A stretch of DNA of 64,000 nt from Roseovarius sp. (GCA_014359765.1 JACIYT010000001.1:124001-188000); one strand, 5' to 3'; numbered from the stretch's first letter, positions 1 through 10,392 are shown. The notes: a model not told the origin generated them from the letters alone. Made by a program: numbers and translations.

Positions 1-2
1 CC

Positions 3-647
3 CATCATTCGCTGCTCACCGGGCCGCAGGGCGAGGCGCTCTCGAAGCGGCTCGGCGCGCTCTCCTTGCGCGACCTGCGCGCGCGCGGGGTGGAGCCGAT
101 GGCGCTCCTGTCGCTGATGGCGCGGCTCGGATCAAGCGATCCGGTGGAGTTGCGCAGCGACATGGCGGAGCTGATCGAGGGGTTCGACATCGAACGCTTT
201 GGCGCGGCACCGACGAAATTCGACGAGGCCGATCTCGTGCCGCTGAGCGCGCGCGTGCTCGCCGCGCGTCCCTTCGAGGCGGTGGCGGACACGATCCTGG
301 CGCTCGGCGTGCCCGAGGAGATCGCCCCTGACTTCTGGGAGGCCACGCGCGAGAATATCACCACGCTGCACGATCTCGAGGGCTGGTGGCGGATTTTTCG
401 CGACGGCGCCGAGCCGGTGATCGCGGATGAGGACCGGGCGTTTGTCGCCGAGGCGCTGGCGTTGCTGCCCGAGGGGCCGCATGACCGCGAGACCTGGGAC
501 AAGTGGACCGCCGTCGTCAGGGAGGCCACCGGGCGCAAGGGCAAGGCGCTGTTCATGCCGCTGCGCAAGGCGCTGACCGGCCGGGCGCAGGGCCCGGACA
601 TGGCGCGCGTCCTCCCCCTCCTCCAGGTGATCCGCGCGAAGGCATAG
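3..647 (+). CDS. gltX: glutamate--tRNA ligase, C-terminal part (5' end outside window)
   Basis: This is the C-terminal 214 residues of a class I aminoacyl-tRNA synthetase that charges tRNA-Glu in the cytoplasm. The window opens just upstream of the KMSKS-class ATP-binding loop, which reads ALSKR (about bases 36-50) where most homologues have KLSKR. The helical anticodon-binding domain follows, with the family-typical stretches FDIERFGAAPTKFD and PLRKALTGR near the end. The catalytic Rossmann domain lies off the left edge. The ALSKR form still fits a GltX, but a second GltX paralogue is common in alphaproteobacteria, and which copy this is cannot be told here. Confidence 0.93.
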   Translation, partial: HHSLLTGPQGEALSKRLGALSLRDLRARGVEPMALLSLMARLGSSDPVELRSDMAELIEGFDIERFGAAPTKFDEADLVPLSARVLAARPFEAVADTILALGVPEEIAPDFWEATRENITTLHDLEGWWRIFRDGAEPVIADEDRAFVAEALALLPEGPHDRETWDKWTAVVREATGRKGKALFMPLRKALTGRAQGPDMARVLPLLQVIRAKA

Positions 648-695
648 CGCGCCCCGCACGGCCGGGCGCGGAAATTTTTCCTCCGAAAAAATTTC

Positions 696-727
696 ACCCC
701 GAGAAAATTCGCGAATTTTCTCGGGGT
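696..727. repeat. 32-bp perfect palindrome between gltX and the Rrf2 regulator
   Basis: The arms CCCCGAGAAAATTC (697-710) and GAATTTTCTCGGGG (713-726) flank a central GC and extend by one more A/T pair, so the dyad is exact over 32 bp. A second AT-rich inverted repeat (GAAATTTTT 671-679 with AAAAATTTC 687-695) lies directly upstream. As RNA this could be the gltX terminator, but no U-run follows. As DNA it could be an operator. I cannot decide between these. Confidence 0.6.
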
Positions 728-772
728 CGCGTGGCGTAAAATGCATTTCGGGCCGAGCTTTTCCTTCCTGAC

Positions 773-786
773 TTGACCTGCATCAA
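773..786 (+). promoter_or_regulatory. FNR-type binding site upstream of the Rrf2 regulator
   Basis: The sequence TTGAC-CTGC-ATCAA matches the FNR/FnrL consensus TTGAT-N4-ATCAA at 9 of 10 defined positions. It is centred about 62 bp upstream of the likely ATG at 842. This suggests oxygen- or NO-linked control of the downstream regulator by an FNR/CRP-family protein. The assignment is by consensus only. Confidence 0.6.
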
Positions 787-841
787 GGCCCGTGCGCGCG
801 ACTGGTCCAGAATTGACGGGTTTCCAGCGCGAGCGAGCCCC

Positions 842-1294
842 ATGCGGATCACCAAGAGAACCAATATCGCCATCCGGTTGCTGATGTTCTGCGCGATCAA
901 CCGCGATCGGCTCGTGACCAAGTCCGAGATTGCCGAGCGCTGCAATGCCTCCGAGAGCCACCTGGCGCAGATCATCAACCGGCTGGGGCAGCTGGGATTT
1001 CTGCGCACGCAGCGCGGGCGCACCGGCGGCGTGACGCTGGGCCGGCCGATGGCCGATATCTCGGTGGGCGAGGTCTTCCGCAAGCTGGAGGAGAACGTGC
1101 CGGTGGCGGAATGTTTCGCCGATGTGGACAATACCTGTCCGCTGACCGCCGGCTGCCGGTTGCGCGCGGCGCTCTCGGATGCGGTCGAGGCGTTCTATGC
1201 GCGGCTCGACGATGTCACGCTCGATTCCCTGGTCTGCGAGAACGAGACGCTGGTCGCGCTCTTTTCCGCGCCGCCCTGCCTCAAACGGGCTTGA
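842..1294 (+). CDS. Rrf2-family Fe-S transcriptional regulator (NsrR/RirA-like)
   Basis: This 150-residue protein has the Rrf2 layout: an N-terminal winged helix (residues 1-65, with the wing QRGRTGGVTLG) and a cluster-binding loop with Cys91, Cys99 and Cys105. The three cysteines have the spacing expected for a [4Fe-4S] or [2Fe-2S] sensor of nitric oxide or iron (NsrR, RirA, IscR relatives). The ATG at 842 is preferred over an upstream in-frame start at 773, because Rrf2 proteins begin MRxT and because the upstream start would lie on the FNR-type box. It stands alone, so its regulon is not shown by neighbours. Motifs alone do not separate NsrR from RirA-like function. Confidence 0.85.
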   Translation: MRITKRTNIAIRLLMFCAINRDRLVTKSEIAERCNASESHLAQIINRLGQLGFLRTQRGRTGGVTLGRPMADISVGEVFRKLEENVPVAECFADVDNTCPLTAGCRLRAALSDAVEAFYARLDDVTLDSLVCENETLVALFSAPPCLKRA

Positions 1295-1327
1295 TCACGG
1301 GCGCGGGGCATATTAGCGTCTGGACCA

Positions 1328-1482
1328 ATCGGACAGGGAGAACCGGCTGCGTGCCGGTGCCGAAGGAGCAACCGCCCCGGAAACTCTCAGGCGCAAGGAC
1401 CTGCCGGTCAAGACACTCTGGAGAGACCCCGCACGCGGGGCGCCGACGGGATAACGATCTCAGGCCAAGGGACAGAGGGGGC
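1328..1482 (+). ncRNA. tandem glycine riboswitch (two aptamers)
   Basis: The leader of the glycine-cleavage genes contains two consecutive glycine aptamers. The first begins GGACAGGGAGA (about 1331) and has the conserved cores GCCGAAGGAGCAA, CTCTCAGGC and AAGGAC. The second begins at the GAGAGACC just after 1420 and has GCCGACGGGATAAC, CTCAGGCC and AAGGGACAGAGGG, ending about 1480. The short linker between the aptamers is typical of cooperative tandem glycine riboswitches. Such riboswitches normally switch gcv expression on when glycine is high. About 85 nt separate it from the gcvT start. Confidence 0.93.
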
Positions 1483-1568
1483 ATCGTGGCGCGGGCCGTG
1501 CGGGCCTGTGCGGAATCGGTGCCGGTGCGATCGTGACACGGTCCGGCCCGGGGAATGGGGAGGGTCCG

Positions 1569-2693
1569 TTGACCGACTTGAACGTAACACCGCTCAATGC
1601 GCTGCACCGTGAGCTCGGGGCGAGAATGGTGCCCTTCGCGGGCTATGACATGCCGGTGCAATATCCCATGGGGGTGCTCAAGGAGCACCTGCATTGCCGC
1701 GAGAAGGCCGGGCTTTTCGATGTGAGCCATATGGGCCAGGTGATCCTGCGCGCGCCGGGCGGCTACCGCGCGGTGGCGCAGGCGATGGAGGCGCTCGTGC
1801 CGGTCGATCTGCTGGGGCTGGGCGAGGGGCGGCAGCGCTACGGGGTCTTCACGAATGAGGCGGGCGGCATCCTCGATGACCTGATGCTTGCCAATTACGG
1901 CGATCACATGTTCGTGGTGGTCAACGCCGCCTGCAAGTCCGGGGACATCGCGCATATGCGCGCGGGGCTGCCCGGTGTCACGGTCGAGGAGATCACCGAC
2001 CGTGCGCTGCTGGCGCTGCAAGGTCCGGCGGCCGAGGCGGTGCTGGCTGCGCTGGTGCCGGGCGTGGCGGCGATGCGCTTCATGGATGTGGGGGTGTTCG
2101 GTTCGGATTTCGGAGAACTCCGGATTTCGCGCTCGGGCTATACTGGCGAGGACGGGTTCGAGATTTCGGTGGCCGAGGGGCAGGCGGAGGCGCTGGCTCG
2201 CGCGCTGCTGACGCATGAGGAGGTGGCGCCCGTCGGGCTTGGCGCGCGCGACAGTCTGCGGCTCGAGGCGGGGCTTTGCCTCTACGGCCATGACATCGAC
2301 ACCACGACGACGCCGGTCGAGGCGGGGCTGGGCTGGGCCATCCAGAAGGTGCGCCGCGCGGGCGGGGCGCGCGCGGGCGGATTTCCGGGGGCTGCGCGGA
2401 TCCTCGCCGAACTCGCCGGGGGGGCGCCGCGCATGCGCGTGGGGCTCCGGCCCGAGGGGCGCGCGCCGATGCGCGAGGGCACGCCGCTTCTTGCCGGGGC
2501 CGAAGGCGGCGAGGCCCTGGGCCTGATCACCTCGGGGGGGTTCGGCCCGACGATCGGGGGGCCGGTCGCGATGGGCTATGTGCCTGCCCGGCTCGCCGTG
2601 CCCGGCACCACGCTCTATGGGGAAGTGCGCGCCAGGCGCCTGCCGGTGACGGTCAGCGCGCTGCCCTTTGTCCCCGCCCGTTTCAAACGCTGA
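1569..2693 (+). CDS. gcvT: glycine cleavage system T protein (aminomethyltransferase)
   Basis: GcvT transfers the methylene group from the aminomethyl-lipoyl H protein to tetrahydrofolate, releasing ammonia. The protein opens with the family signature [13 protein letters not shown] and carries FDVSHMGQV and [11 protein letters not shown], and at 374 residues has the usual length. A TTG start at 1569 is chosen because it follows GGGGAGGG by a normal spacing and gives the usual N-terminus MTDLNVTPL. The alternative is an in-frame GTG at 1533. It is the first gene of gcvT-gcvH-gcvP and lies directly behind the glycine riboswitch, so expression is probably glycine-responsive. Confidence 0.96.
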   Translation: MTDLNVTPLNALHRELGARMVPFAGYDMPVQYPMGVLKEHLHCREKAGLFDVSHMGQVILRAPGGYRAVAQAMEALVPVDLLGLGEGRQRYGVFTNEAGGILDDLMLANYGDHMFVVVNAACKSGDIAHMRAGLPGVTVEEITDRALLALQGPAAEAVLAALVPGVAAMRFMDVGVFGSDFGELRISRSGYTGEDGFEISVAEGQAEALARALLTHEEVAPVGLGARDSLRLEAGLCLYGHDIDTTTTPVEAGLGWAIQKVRRAGGARAGGFPGAARILAELAGGAPRMRVGLRPEGRAPMREGTPLLAGAEGGEALGLITSGGFGPTIGGPVAMGYVPARLAVPGTTLYGEVRARRLPVTVSALPFVPARFKR

Positions 2694-2713
2694 CCATCAG
2701 GGAGCTTCCAGCA

Positions 2714-3073
2714 ATGAAATTCACCGAAGAACACGAATGGCTGCGCGCCGAGGGCGATCTGGTCGTTGTCGGCATCACCGAACACGCCGCCGAGCAACTG
2801 GGCGACGTGGTCTATGTCGAGCTGCCCGAGGTCGGGGCGCGCGTCGCCAAGGGGGACGAGATCGTGGTGATCGAGAGCGTCAAGGCCGCCTCGGACATCC
2901 TCGCGCCGCTCGACGGCGAGATCGTCGAGGTGAACGCGGCGCTGGCCGAGGAGCCCGGCAAGGTCAATGAGGATCCGATGGGGGCGGCCTGGTTCTTCAG
3001 GATGCGGCCCGTGGACCCGGCCCAGATGGACGAATACCTGGACGAGGCCGCCTACAAGGCCCTTGTCGGGTGA
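2714..3073 (+). CDS. gcvH: glycine cleavage system H protein
   Basis: A lipoyl-carrier protein of 119 residues that shuttles the aminomethyl intermediate between the P, T and L proteins. The lipoylation site is Lys57 in IESVKAASD, the standard context. The opening KFTEEHEWL and the C-terminal MDEYL are typical. It follows gcvT by 20 bp with an AGGGAGC ribosome-binding site, so the two are co-transcribed. Confidence 0.97.
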   Translation: MKFTEEHEWLRAEGDLVVVGITEHAAEQLGDVVYVELPEVGARVAKGDEIVVIESVKAASDILAPLDGEIVEVNAALAEEPGKVNEDPMGAAWFFRMRPVDPAQMDEYLDEAAYKALVG

Positions 3074-3081
3074 TCCCGGAT

Positions 3082-3126
3082 CCCGCCGGGGGAGCCTCCG
3101 GCGGGAGTATTTCCGGAAAGATGAAG
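3082..3126 (+). repeat. intergenic repeat A, copy 1: GC hairpin plus GAGTATTT/GGAAAGATGAAG tail
   Basis: A perfect 8-bp stem (CCCGCCGG 3082-3089, CCGGCGGG 3098-3105) is followed directly by GAGTATTT (3105-3112), two bases, and GGAAAGATGAAG (3115-3126). The same hairpin-plus-tail layout recurs at 58406-58463. Both copies sit between genes of one operon on the same strand. The function is unknown; candidates are an mRNA processing or stability element, a weak attenuator, or a dispersed repeat. Confidence 0.65.
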
Positions 3127-3173
3127 CACGGCGCACACCCCGCGCCGCAGAGCCCTGTGTCGAGGAGAGAGCG

Positions 3174-6011
<2,838 letters not shown>

Positions 6012-6040
6012 GCGGCCGCGCGGGGCGCAGGATATCCCCG

Positions 6041-6060
6041 GCGCGCGCGCGCGTGCGCGC
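6041..6060. other. 20-bp alternating purine-pyrimidine tract (Z-DNA-prone)
   Basis: Twenty bases of strict G/C and G/T alternation lie between the gcvP stop and the tRNA-Cys promoter. Such tracts favour left-handed DNA under negative supercoiling. No further sequence here shows a function, and in a GC-rich genome it may be chance. Confidence 0.4.
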
Positions 6061-6089
6061 AGCCAGGGCGAAGACGCCCCGGGAACCGC

Positions 6090-6118
6090 TTGCAGCGCCG
6101 CGCGCGATGCGGTATCGA
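6090..6118 (+). promoter_or_regulatory. sigma-70-type promoter for tRNA-Cys
   Basis: TTGCAG (6090-6095), a 17-bp spacer, then TATCGA (6113-6118) lie just upstream of the tRNA at 6133. Spacing and position fit a housekeeping promoter whose transcript begins a few bases before the mature tRNA. Prediction by eye only. Confidence 0.5.
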
Positions 6119-6132
6119 CACGCACCACTTGG

Positions 6133-6206
6133 GGCGAGTTGGCGGAGTGGTGACGCAGCGGATTGCAAATCCGTGTACGGGGGTTCGATTCCCCCACTCG
6201 CCTCCA
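6133..6206 (+). tRNA. tRNA-Cys (anticodon GCA), CCA encoded
   Basis: The cloverleaf closes well. The 7-bp acceptor stem is GGCGAGT/ACTCGCC. The anticodon loop is TTGCAAA with anticodon GCA on a 5-bp stem. The T arm is GGGGGTTCGATTCCCCC, with a T discriminator and genomically encoded CCA at 6204-6206. It is a single tRNA, convergent with the aminotransferase at 6253. Confidence 0.96.
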
Positions 6207-6252
6207 ATGTTTCCGGCCGCAAACGGGTGCCTCGCCGGGGCGCGGGGCCGCG

Positions 6253-7413
6253 TCAGAGCGCCGCGCGGATCCGCTCGATGGCGCGGGTGATATTCTCGGC
6301 GGAATTGGCGTAGGAAAACCGCAGGAACCCCTCGCCGCCCGCACCAAAGGACGTGCCCGCGATGGTCGCCACCCCGGCCTCGTCCAGAAGGCGGTTCTGC
6401 GCCGCCATCGCGGTCATGCCGGTGCCCTCGATATTGGGGAAGGCGTAAAAGGCCCCGCCCGGATCGGTGCAGCGCACCCCCGGCAGATCGTTGAGCGCCG
6501 CCACGATCAGCCGCCGCCGCGCGTCGAACGCCGCCATCATCTCGGCCACCGCGTCCTGCGGCCCGGTGAGCGCGGCAAGCCCCGCATATTGCGCCGCCGC
6601 GTTGACGCAGGAATGATCGTTGATGCAGAGCCGCGTCGCGTGCGCCACCGCCGCCTCGGGCCAGACCGCATAGCCCAGCCGCCAGCCGGTCATGGCATAG
6701 GTCTTGGACCAGCCGTCGAGCATGATGAGCCGGTCGCGGATCTCCGGGTATTGCAGAAGCGACACATGGGACCGCCCGTCATAGAGCATGTTGGAATAGA
6801 TCTCGTCCGAGAGCACCGCCACCTGCGGATGATCGGCCAGCCCCGCCACCAGCCGGTCCACCTCTGCGCGCGGCGTCACGCCGCCGGTGGGATTGGCGGG
6901 GCTGTTGAGGATGATGAGCCGTGTGGCGGGTGTGATCTGCGCCAGCACCGCCTCGGCCTCGAAGGCAAAGCCCGTCTCCTCGCGCAGGCGGATCGGCACC
7001 GGGGTGGCCCCGGAATAGCGGATCACCGATTCGTAGATCGGAAAGCCGGGATCGGGATACATGATCTCGGCCCCCGGCTGCCCGAACATCAGCACGGCAA
7101 AGAACATCGTGGGCTTGCCCCCCGGCACGACGATGACGTGATCGGGATTGACCTCGACCCCGTGACGGCGGTGCAGATCGGCGGCCACCGCCTCGCGCAG
7201 GGCGGGAATGCCATTGGCGGGGGTATAGCCGTGATGGCCATCGCGCAGCGCGCGGATCCCGGCCTCGACGATATGCGGGGGCGTCGGGAAATCGGGCTGG
7301 CCGATCCCGAGATTGATGATGTCGCGCCCCTCGGCTGCCAGCGCCTGCGCGCGCGCCAGCACGGTAAAGGCCGATTCCGTCCCCAGCCGCGCCATGCCGT
7401 CCGCAAAGATCAT
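6253..7413 (-). CDS. pyridoxal-phosphate aminotransferase, class I/II (AspC-like)
   Basis: A fold-type I aminotransferase of 386 residues. The PLP lysine is Lys237 in LDGWSKTYAMTGWRLGY. Other family marks are NLGIGQPDFPTP near residue 35, NSPANPTGG (~170) and LSDEIYSNM (~202). Start chosen at the ATG behind AGGGAGGGG; the frame is open upstream. It resembles broad-specificity aspartate/aromatic aminotransferases. The amino donor cannot be fixed from sequence, and there is no operon partner. It is divergent from rlmJ over 54 bp. Confidence 0.88.
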   Translation of the reverse strand: MIFADGMARLGTESAFTVLARAQALAAEGRDIINLGIGQPDFPTPPHIVEAGIRALRDGHHGYTPANGIPALREAVAADLHRRHGVEVNPDHVIVVPGGKPTMFFAVLMFGQPGAEIMYPDPGFPIYESVIRYSGATPVPIRLREETGFAFEAEAVLAQITPATRLIILNSPANPTGGVTPRAEVDRLVAGLADHPQVAVLSDEIYSNMLYDGRSHVSLLQYPEIRDRLIMLDGWSKTYAMTGWRLGYAVWPEAAVAHATRLCINDHSCVNAAAQYAGLAALTGPQDAVAEMMAAFDARRRLIVAALNDLPGVRCTDPGGAFYAFPNIEGTGMTAMAAQNRLLDEAGVATIAGTSFGAGGEGFLRFSYANSAENITRAIERIRAAL

Positions 7414-7467
7414 CGCCACCCCTCCCTGCCGTCTTTTCCAGGTCCCCGGCACCTGCTACCGGGGGTC

Positions 7468-8253
7468 ATGCTCAGCTATCAGCACCACTATCACGCGGGC
7501 AACCCTGCCGATGTCCACAAACACGCCGTGCTGGCGTGGATGCTCGACTATCTGACCGCCAAGGACAAGCCGCTCAGCTATATCGAGACCCATGCCGGGC
7601 GCGGGCTCTATGATCTGGGCGATGCGGCGGCGCTCAAGACCGGCGAGGCGCAGGCGGGCATCGGGCGGCTCGAGGCGCGGCTGCCCGAGGATCACCCCTA
7701 TCGCCGCGTCCTGACCGAGACGCGCGCGCAGCACGGGGCGCAGGCCTATCCCGGCTCGCCGCTGATCGCCGCGCGGATGCTGCGGCCCGCCGACCGGCTG
7801 CATCTGGCGGAGCTGCACCCGGGCGAGAACGCGCGGCTTGTGCAGAATCTGGCAGGGTATCCCGCAACCATCCGGCAGCAGGACGGGTTTGCCATGGCAC
7901 ATGCGCTCTGCCCGCCCACCCCGCGCCGGGGGCTGTTGCTGGCCGATCCGAGCTATGAGGTGAAGGCCGAATATGACGCGATCCCGGAGCATTTCGGGCG
8001 GCTGGCGCGCAAGTGGAACGTGGGCATCCTCGTGCTCTGGTATCCGATCCTGATTGCGGGGCTGCATGTGGCCATGCGCGACCGCCTCGTTGCGCGGTTT
8101 CCTGGCGCGCTGTGCCACGAGGTGCATTTCGCGCCGGTGCGCGCGGGTCACCGGATGGTGGGCTCGGGGCTTTTCGTGGTGAACCCGCCCTATGGCCTGG
8201 GCGAGGGGGCGGCGCGGCTCGGGCGCACGGTTTTTGCCAAGGGCGCGTCCTGA
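7468..8253 (+). CDS. rlmJ: 23S rRNA (adenine2030-N6)-methyltransferase
   Basis: RlmJ methylates N6 of A2030 of 23S rRNA. The N-terminus MLSYQHHYHAGNPADVHKHAVL is diagnostic, followed by the SAM-binding ETHAGRGLYDL (about residues 35-45) and the N6-methylase motif DPSYE (~160). The 261-residue length is normal. The open frame extends far upstream over the antisense of the aminotransferase, but the ATG at 7468 is the family start. Confidence 0.93.
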   Translation: MLSYQHHYHAGNPADVHKHAVLAWMLDYLTAKDKPLSYIETHAGRGLYDLGDAAALKTGEAQAGIGRLEARLPEDHPYRRVLTETRAQHGAQAYPGSPLIAARMLRPADRLHLAELHPGENARLVQNLAGYPATIRQQDGFAMAHALCPPTPRRGLLLADPSYEVKAEYDAIPEHFGRLARKWNVGILVLWYPILIAGLHVAMRDRLVARFPGALCHEVHFAPVRAGHRMVGSGLFVVNPPYGLGEGAARLGRTVFAKGAS

Positions 8254-8268
8254 GGCGCGCCCCGGCGT

Positions 8269-8850
8269 TCAGGCGGTGTCCTCGCCCCATTCATCCCGCT
8301 CGGGCGCGCGCCGCCTGTCGCGGAACCGCTTCCAGCGCACGCGGATCGCCCAGAAAAGCGCGGCCAGCCCGGTGAACAGCAGGATGTTGAACCACGGGAT
8401 GATGCGCGCGTCGGGGCCGTCCACGGGCCGGATCGCGACCGCGTTGGGATAGATGGACAGGAATTCGTTGCGCCAGCCGTAATGGCGGATCGCCACCCAT
8501 TGCGCGGCTTCTGCGGCGCGTTTGGATATCAGGTCCGAGGCCTGGGCCTGCAGGTTCGAGGCGTTGAACTTGAAATAGGGTGGCCAGCCCCAGCCGGTAT
8601 CCTCGTTGCGATAGATCATCGGGCGGCCGTTGGCGCGAAAGGTCTGGATGAAGAACACGTCGCGCTCGGTGGCGGCGACATTCTCGCCGGTATTGGCATT
8701 CGACCAGAAGAGCGCGTTCTCGCCCGGATTGACGCGCTTTTCATAGGTGTCGGTAATGCGCACGATGTCGTGCTGTGGCAGCGTGTAGTGCAGGAAGGCG
8801 ACGATCGCCCCCCAGAAGACGATCCGCAATCCCCATTTCACATAGACCAT
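8269..8850 (-). CDS. DUF1523 family membrane protein
   Basis: A 193-residue protein with an N-terminal membrane segment (about 8-25), a soluble middle region containing DIVRITDTYEKRV, and a second membrane segment (about 150-168) followed by a basic, arginine-rich tail. This matches DUF1523, a family seen mainly in Rhodobacteraceae and of unknown function. AAGGGA precedes the ATG at good spacing. It is convergent with rlmJ and probably co-transcribed with the small membrane protein upstream (8864-9133). Confidence 0.8.
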   Translation of the reverse strand: MVYVKWGLRIVFWGAIVAFLHYTLPQHDIVRITDTYEKRVNPGENALFWSNANTGENVAATERDVFFIQTFRANGRPMIYRNEDTGWGWPPYFKFNASNLQAQASDLISKRAAEAAQWVAIRHYGWRNEFLSIYPNAVAIRPVDGPDARIIPWFNILLFTGLAALFWAIRVRWKRFRDRRRAPERDEWGEDTA

Positions 8851-8863
8851 GGTGCCGGTCCCT

Positions 8864-9133
8864 TCAGTTGAAATTCGTGAGCCATATGAGCAGCCCGATC
8901 GCCGTCACCGGCAGGATATAGACCAGCCACAACAGCCTGCGCCGCAGCCGGGGTTCGTATTGTGCCATGCCCTCGGCGATATAGGCGTCGCGGTCGCCGG
9001 GGCGTCCGGCCTCTTGCCAGTCGCGCGCCATGCGTGCGCGGTGTCGGGCACACAAATGCCACAACAGGGCCAGATAGACCCCGGTGAGCACGATCAGCCC
9101 GAAGATCACCAGACGCAGCAGCGCGACCATCAT
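8864..9133 (-). CDS. small two-TM membrane protein, unknown
   Basis: An 89-residue protein with hydrophobic helices at about 4-25 and 66-84 and a charged, arginine-rich middle. I do not recognise a family. Two adjacent ATGs are possible; the second (9130) has better spacing from AAGGA. It lies 13 bp upstream of the DUF1523 gene on the same strand, so the two membrane proteins probably share a transcript. The 223 bp upstream (9134-9356) hold nothing I can identify. Confidence 0.65.
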   Translation of the reverse strand: MMVALLRLVIFGLIVLTGVYLALLWHLCARHRARMARDWQEAGRPGDRDAYIAEGMAQYEPRLRRRLLWLVYILPVTAIGLLIWLTNFN

Positions 9134-9356
9134 CGTCCTTTCGGTCAGGGTGACGAACCGTTCCGGGGCTGTGTCTAGCGCAGAATCAGGTCACGCGGCA
9201 CCCGATATCGTCCAGAAACCGGAAACAGGTGATGTGTGATGTGCGTATCGTGAACGCGGTCAGGGACCGGATGCTGTCGCGGCGCGGCTTTCCTGTCGCG
9301 GCAGTGGCGGGCTTGCGCGCATCGTTGCGCTGATCTGATCCCGGGGGCGGCGGCGG

Positions 9357-9584
9357 TCAGTGGACCGTCACCGGCTCCATGTCGTTCTGGCGCGCGAGAA
9401 AGAAGGCCATCTTGCGGTCGCGCACCAGCGCGAGGCGCTCGCCCTCGATCGAATGCACCGCGTAGAGCGTATCAACGCCGCCCAATTGTGCGCGCACCTC
9501 CTCGGGCAGGTCGTCCACCTTGACCGGGCGCACATAGACGATGGGCCGCCCGTTCATCGTTCCGAAGTCGTATTTCACATCCAT
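9357..9584 (-). CDS. DUF1150 family protein
   Basis: A 75-residue soluble protein with the DUF1150 core (YVRPVKVDDLPEEVRAQL, then LYAVHSIEGERLALVRDRKMAFFLAR). The family is alphaproteobacterial and is typically encoded beside a small heat-shock protein, as here: its ATG follows the Hsp20 stop by 6 bp. A role with Hsp20 is suggested by this linkage only. Confidence 0.85.
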   Translation of the reverse strand: MDVKYDFGTMNGRPIVYVRPVKVDDLPEEVRAQLGGVDTLYAVHSIEGERLALVRDRKMAFFLARQNDMEPVTVH

Positions 9585-9590
9585 GACCGT

Positions 9591-10004
9591 TTACCCCTTG
9601 TTGATCGTGATCCGTTGCACCACCGGCTCCGGCTCGATCCGCCGCAGATCGACATGCAGCAGACCGTTTTCCATCACCGCCTCGCCGACCTCGACCCCGT
9701 CGGCCAGCACGAAGGAGCGCTGGAACTGTCGCGCCGCGATGCCGCGATGGAGAAAGACGCGGCCCTCGTCTGCCTCGGACTGCCGGCCGCGAATGACCAG
9801 TTGCCGGTCCTCGACGGTGATCGCCAGATCGTCCTCGGCAAAGCCCGCCACGGCGAGCGTGATGCGGTAGGAATTGGGCGAGGTCTGTTCGATGTTGAAG
9901 GGCGGATAGCCCTCGTTGCCGGATTTTGCGCTGCGCTCGAGCATCCGTTCGAGTTGCTCGAAGCCCAGCAGGTAGGGATGCGATCCCAGGGTAGGTTTTG
10001 TCAT
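9591..10004 (-). CDS. Hsp20/alpha-crystallin family small heat-shock protein
   Basis: An ATP-independent holdase chaperone of 137 residues. The alpha-crystallin domain spans about residues 33-130 with NSYRITLAVAGFAEDDLAITV, the strand LVIRGRQ, and FLHRGIAARQFQRSF, as in IbpA-type proteins. The ATG at 10004 gives the standard N-terminus (HPYLLGFEQLERMLE); an upstream open extension has no support. It is followed closely by the DUF1150 gene and preceded by a sigma-32-like promoter (10072-10100), so heat induction is likely. Confidence 0.93.
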   Translation of the reverse strand: MTKPTLGSHPYLLGFEQLERMLERSAKSGNEGYPPFNIEQTSPNSYRITLAVAGFAEDDLAITVEDRQLVIRGRQSEADEGRVFLHRGIAARQFQRSFVLADGVEVGEAVMENGLLHVDLRRIEPEPVVQRITINKG

Positions 10005-10071
10005 GACACGTCCTTGCAGGTAAGCGACCGTCTTGCACCCGAACCCCTTGAAAGGCGGCCCGGCAGGGCAG

Positions 10072-10100
10072 ATATGGGGCGCGGGCCGGAGCCTTGCAAG
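10072..10100 (-). promoter_or_regulatory. sigma-32 (RpoH)-type heat-shock promoter of the Hsp20 gene
   Basis: Reading the minus strand, CTTGCAA (10100-10094) is followed by a 14-bp spacer and CCCCATAT (10079-10072). This closely matches the RpoH consensus CTTGAA-N13-15-CCCCATNT. It lies about 68 bp upstream of the hsp20 ATG, leaving a short leader. The gene identity supports the assignment. Confidence 0.72.
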
Positions 10101-10167
10101 GGCCTTGCCGGCCCGGGAAAACCCGCTAGGATCGTTTTTCGCGGTATTTTCGGGGGAATCGCTGACC

Positions 10168-10392
10168 ATGAATGCCCTTGGCGATCTGTCCATGAAGACC
10201 GAAGAGGTGCTGCAAGTGGAGCTCGAGGAGTTCCGCCGCGAGCATCGCGATCTCGACGAGGCGATCCGCGCGCTTCAGGATCGCGGCACCGCCGATCAGC
10301 TGACACTGCAACGCCTCAAGAAGAAGAAGCTCTGGCTGCGCGACATGATCGCGCGGATCGAGGATCGTCTCTATCCCGACATCATTGCGTAG
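10168..10392 (+). CDS. YdcH family protein (DUF465)
   Basis: A 74-residue, highly charged helical protein. The DUF465 pattern EEFRREHRDLDEAIRAL...LQRLKKKKLWLRDMIARIE is clear and predicts a helical hairpin or coiled coil. Function is unknown. Start chosen at the ATG behind GGGGGA at 10168; ATG 10192 (MKTEEVLQ) is a possible alternative. It lies 46 bp upstream of purE on the same strand. Confidence 0.82.
   Translation: MNALGDLSMKTEEVLQVELEEFRREHRDLDEAIRALQDRGTADQLTLQRLKKKKLWLRDMIARIEDRLYPDIIA

Noticed and set aside
6163..7467. Extension of rlmJ far upstream to 6163
   Set aside because: The extra 435 codons are antisense to the aminotransferase; the RlmJ signature begins exactly at 7468.
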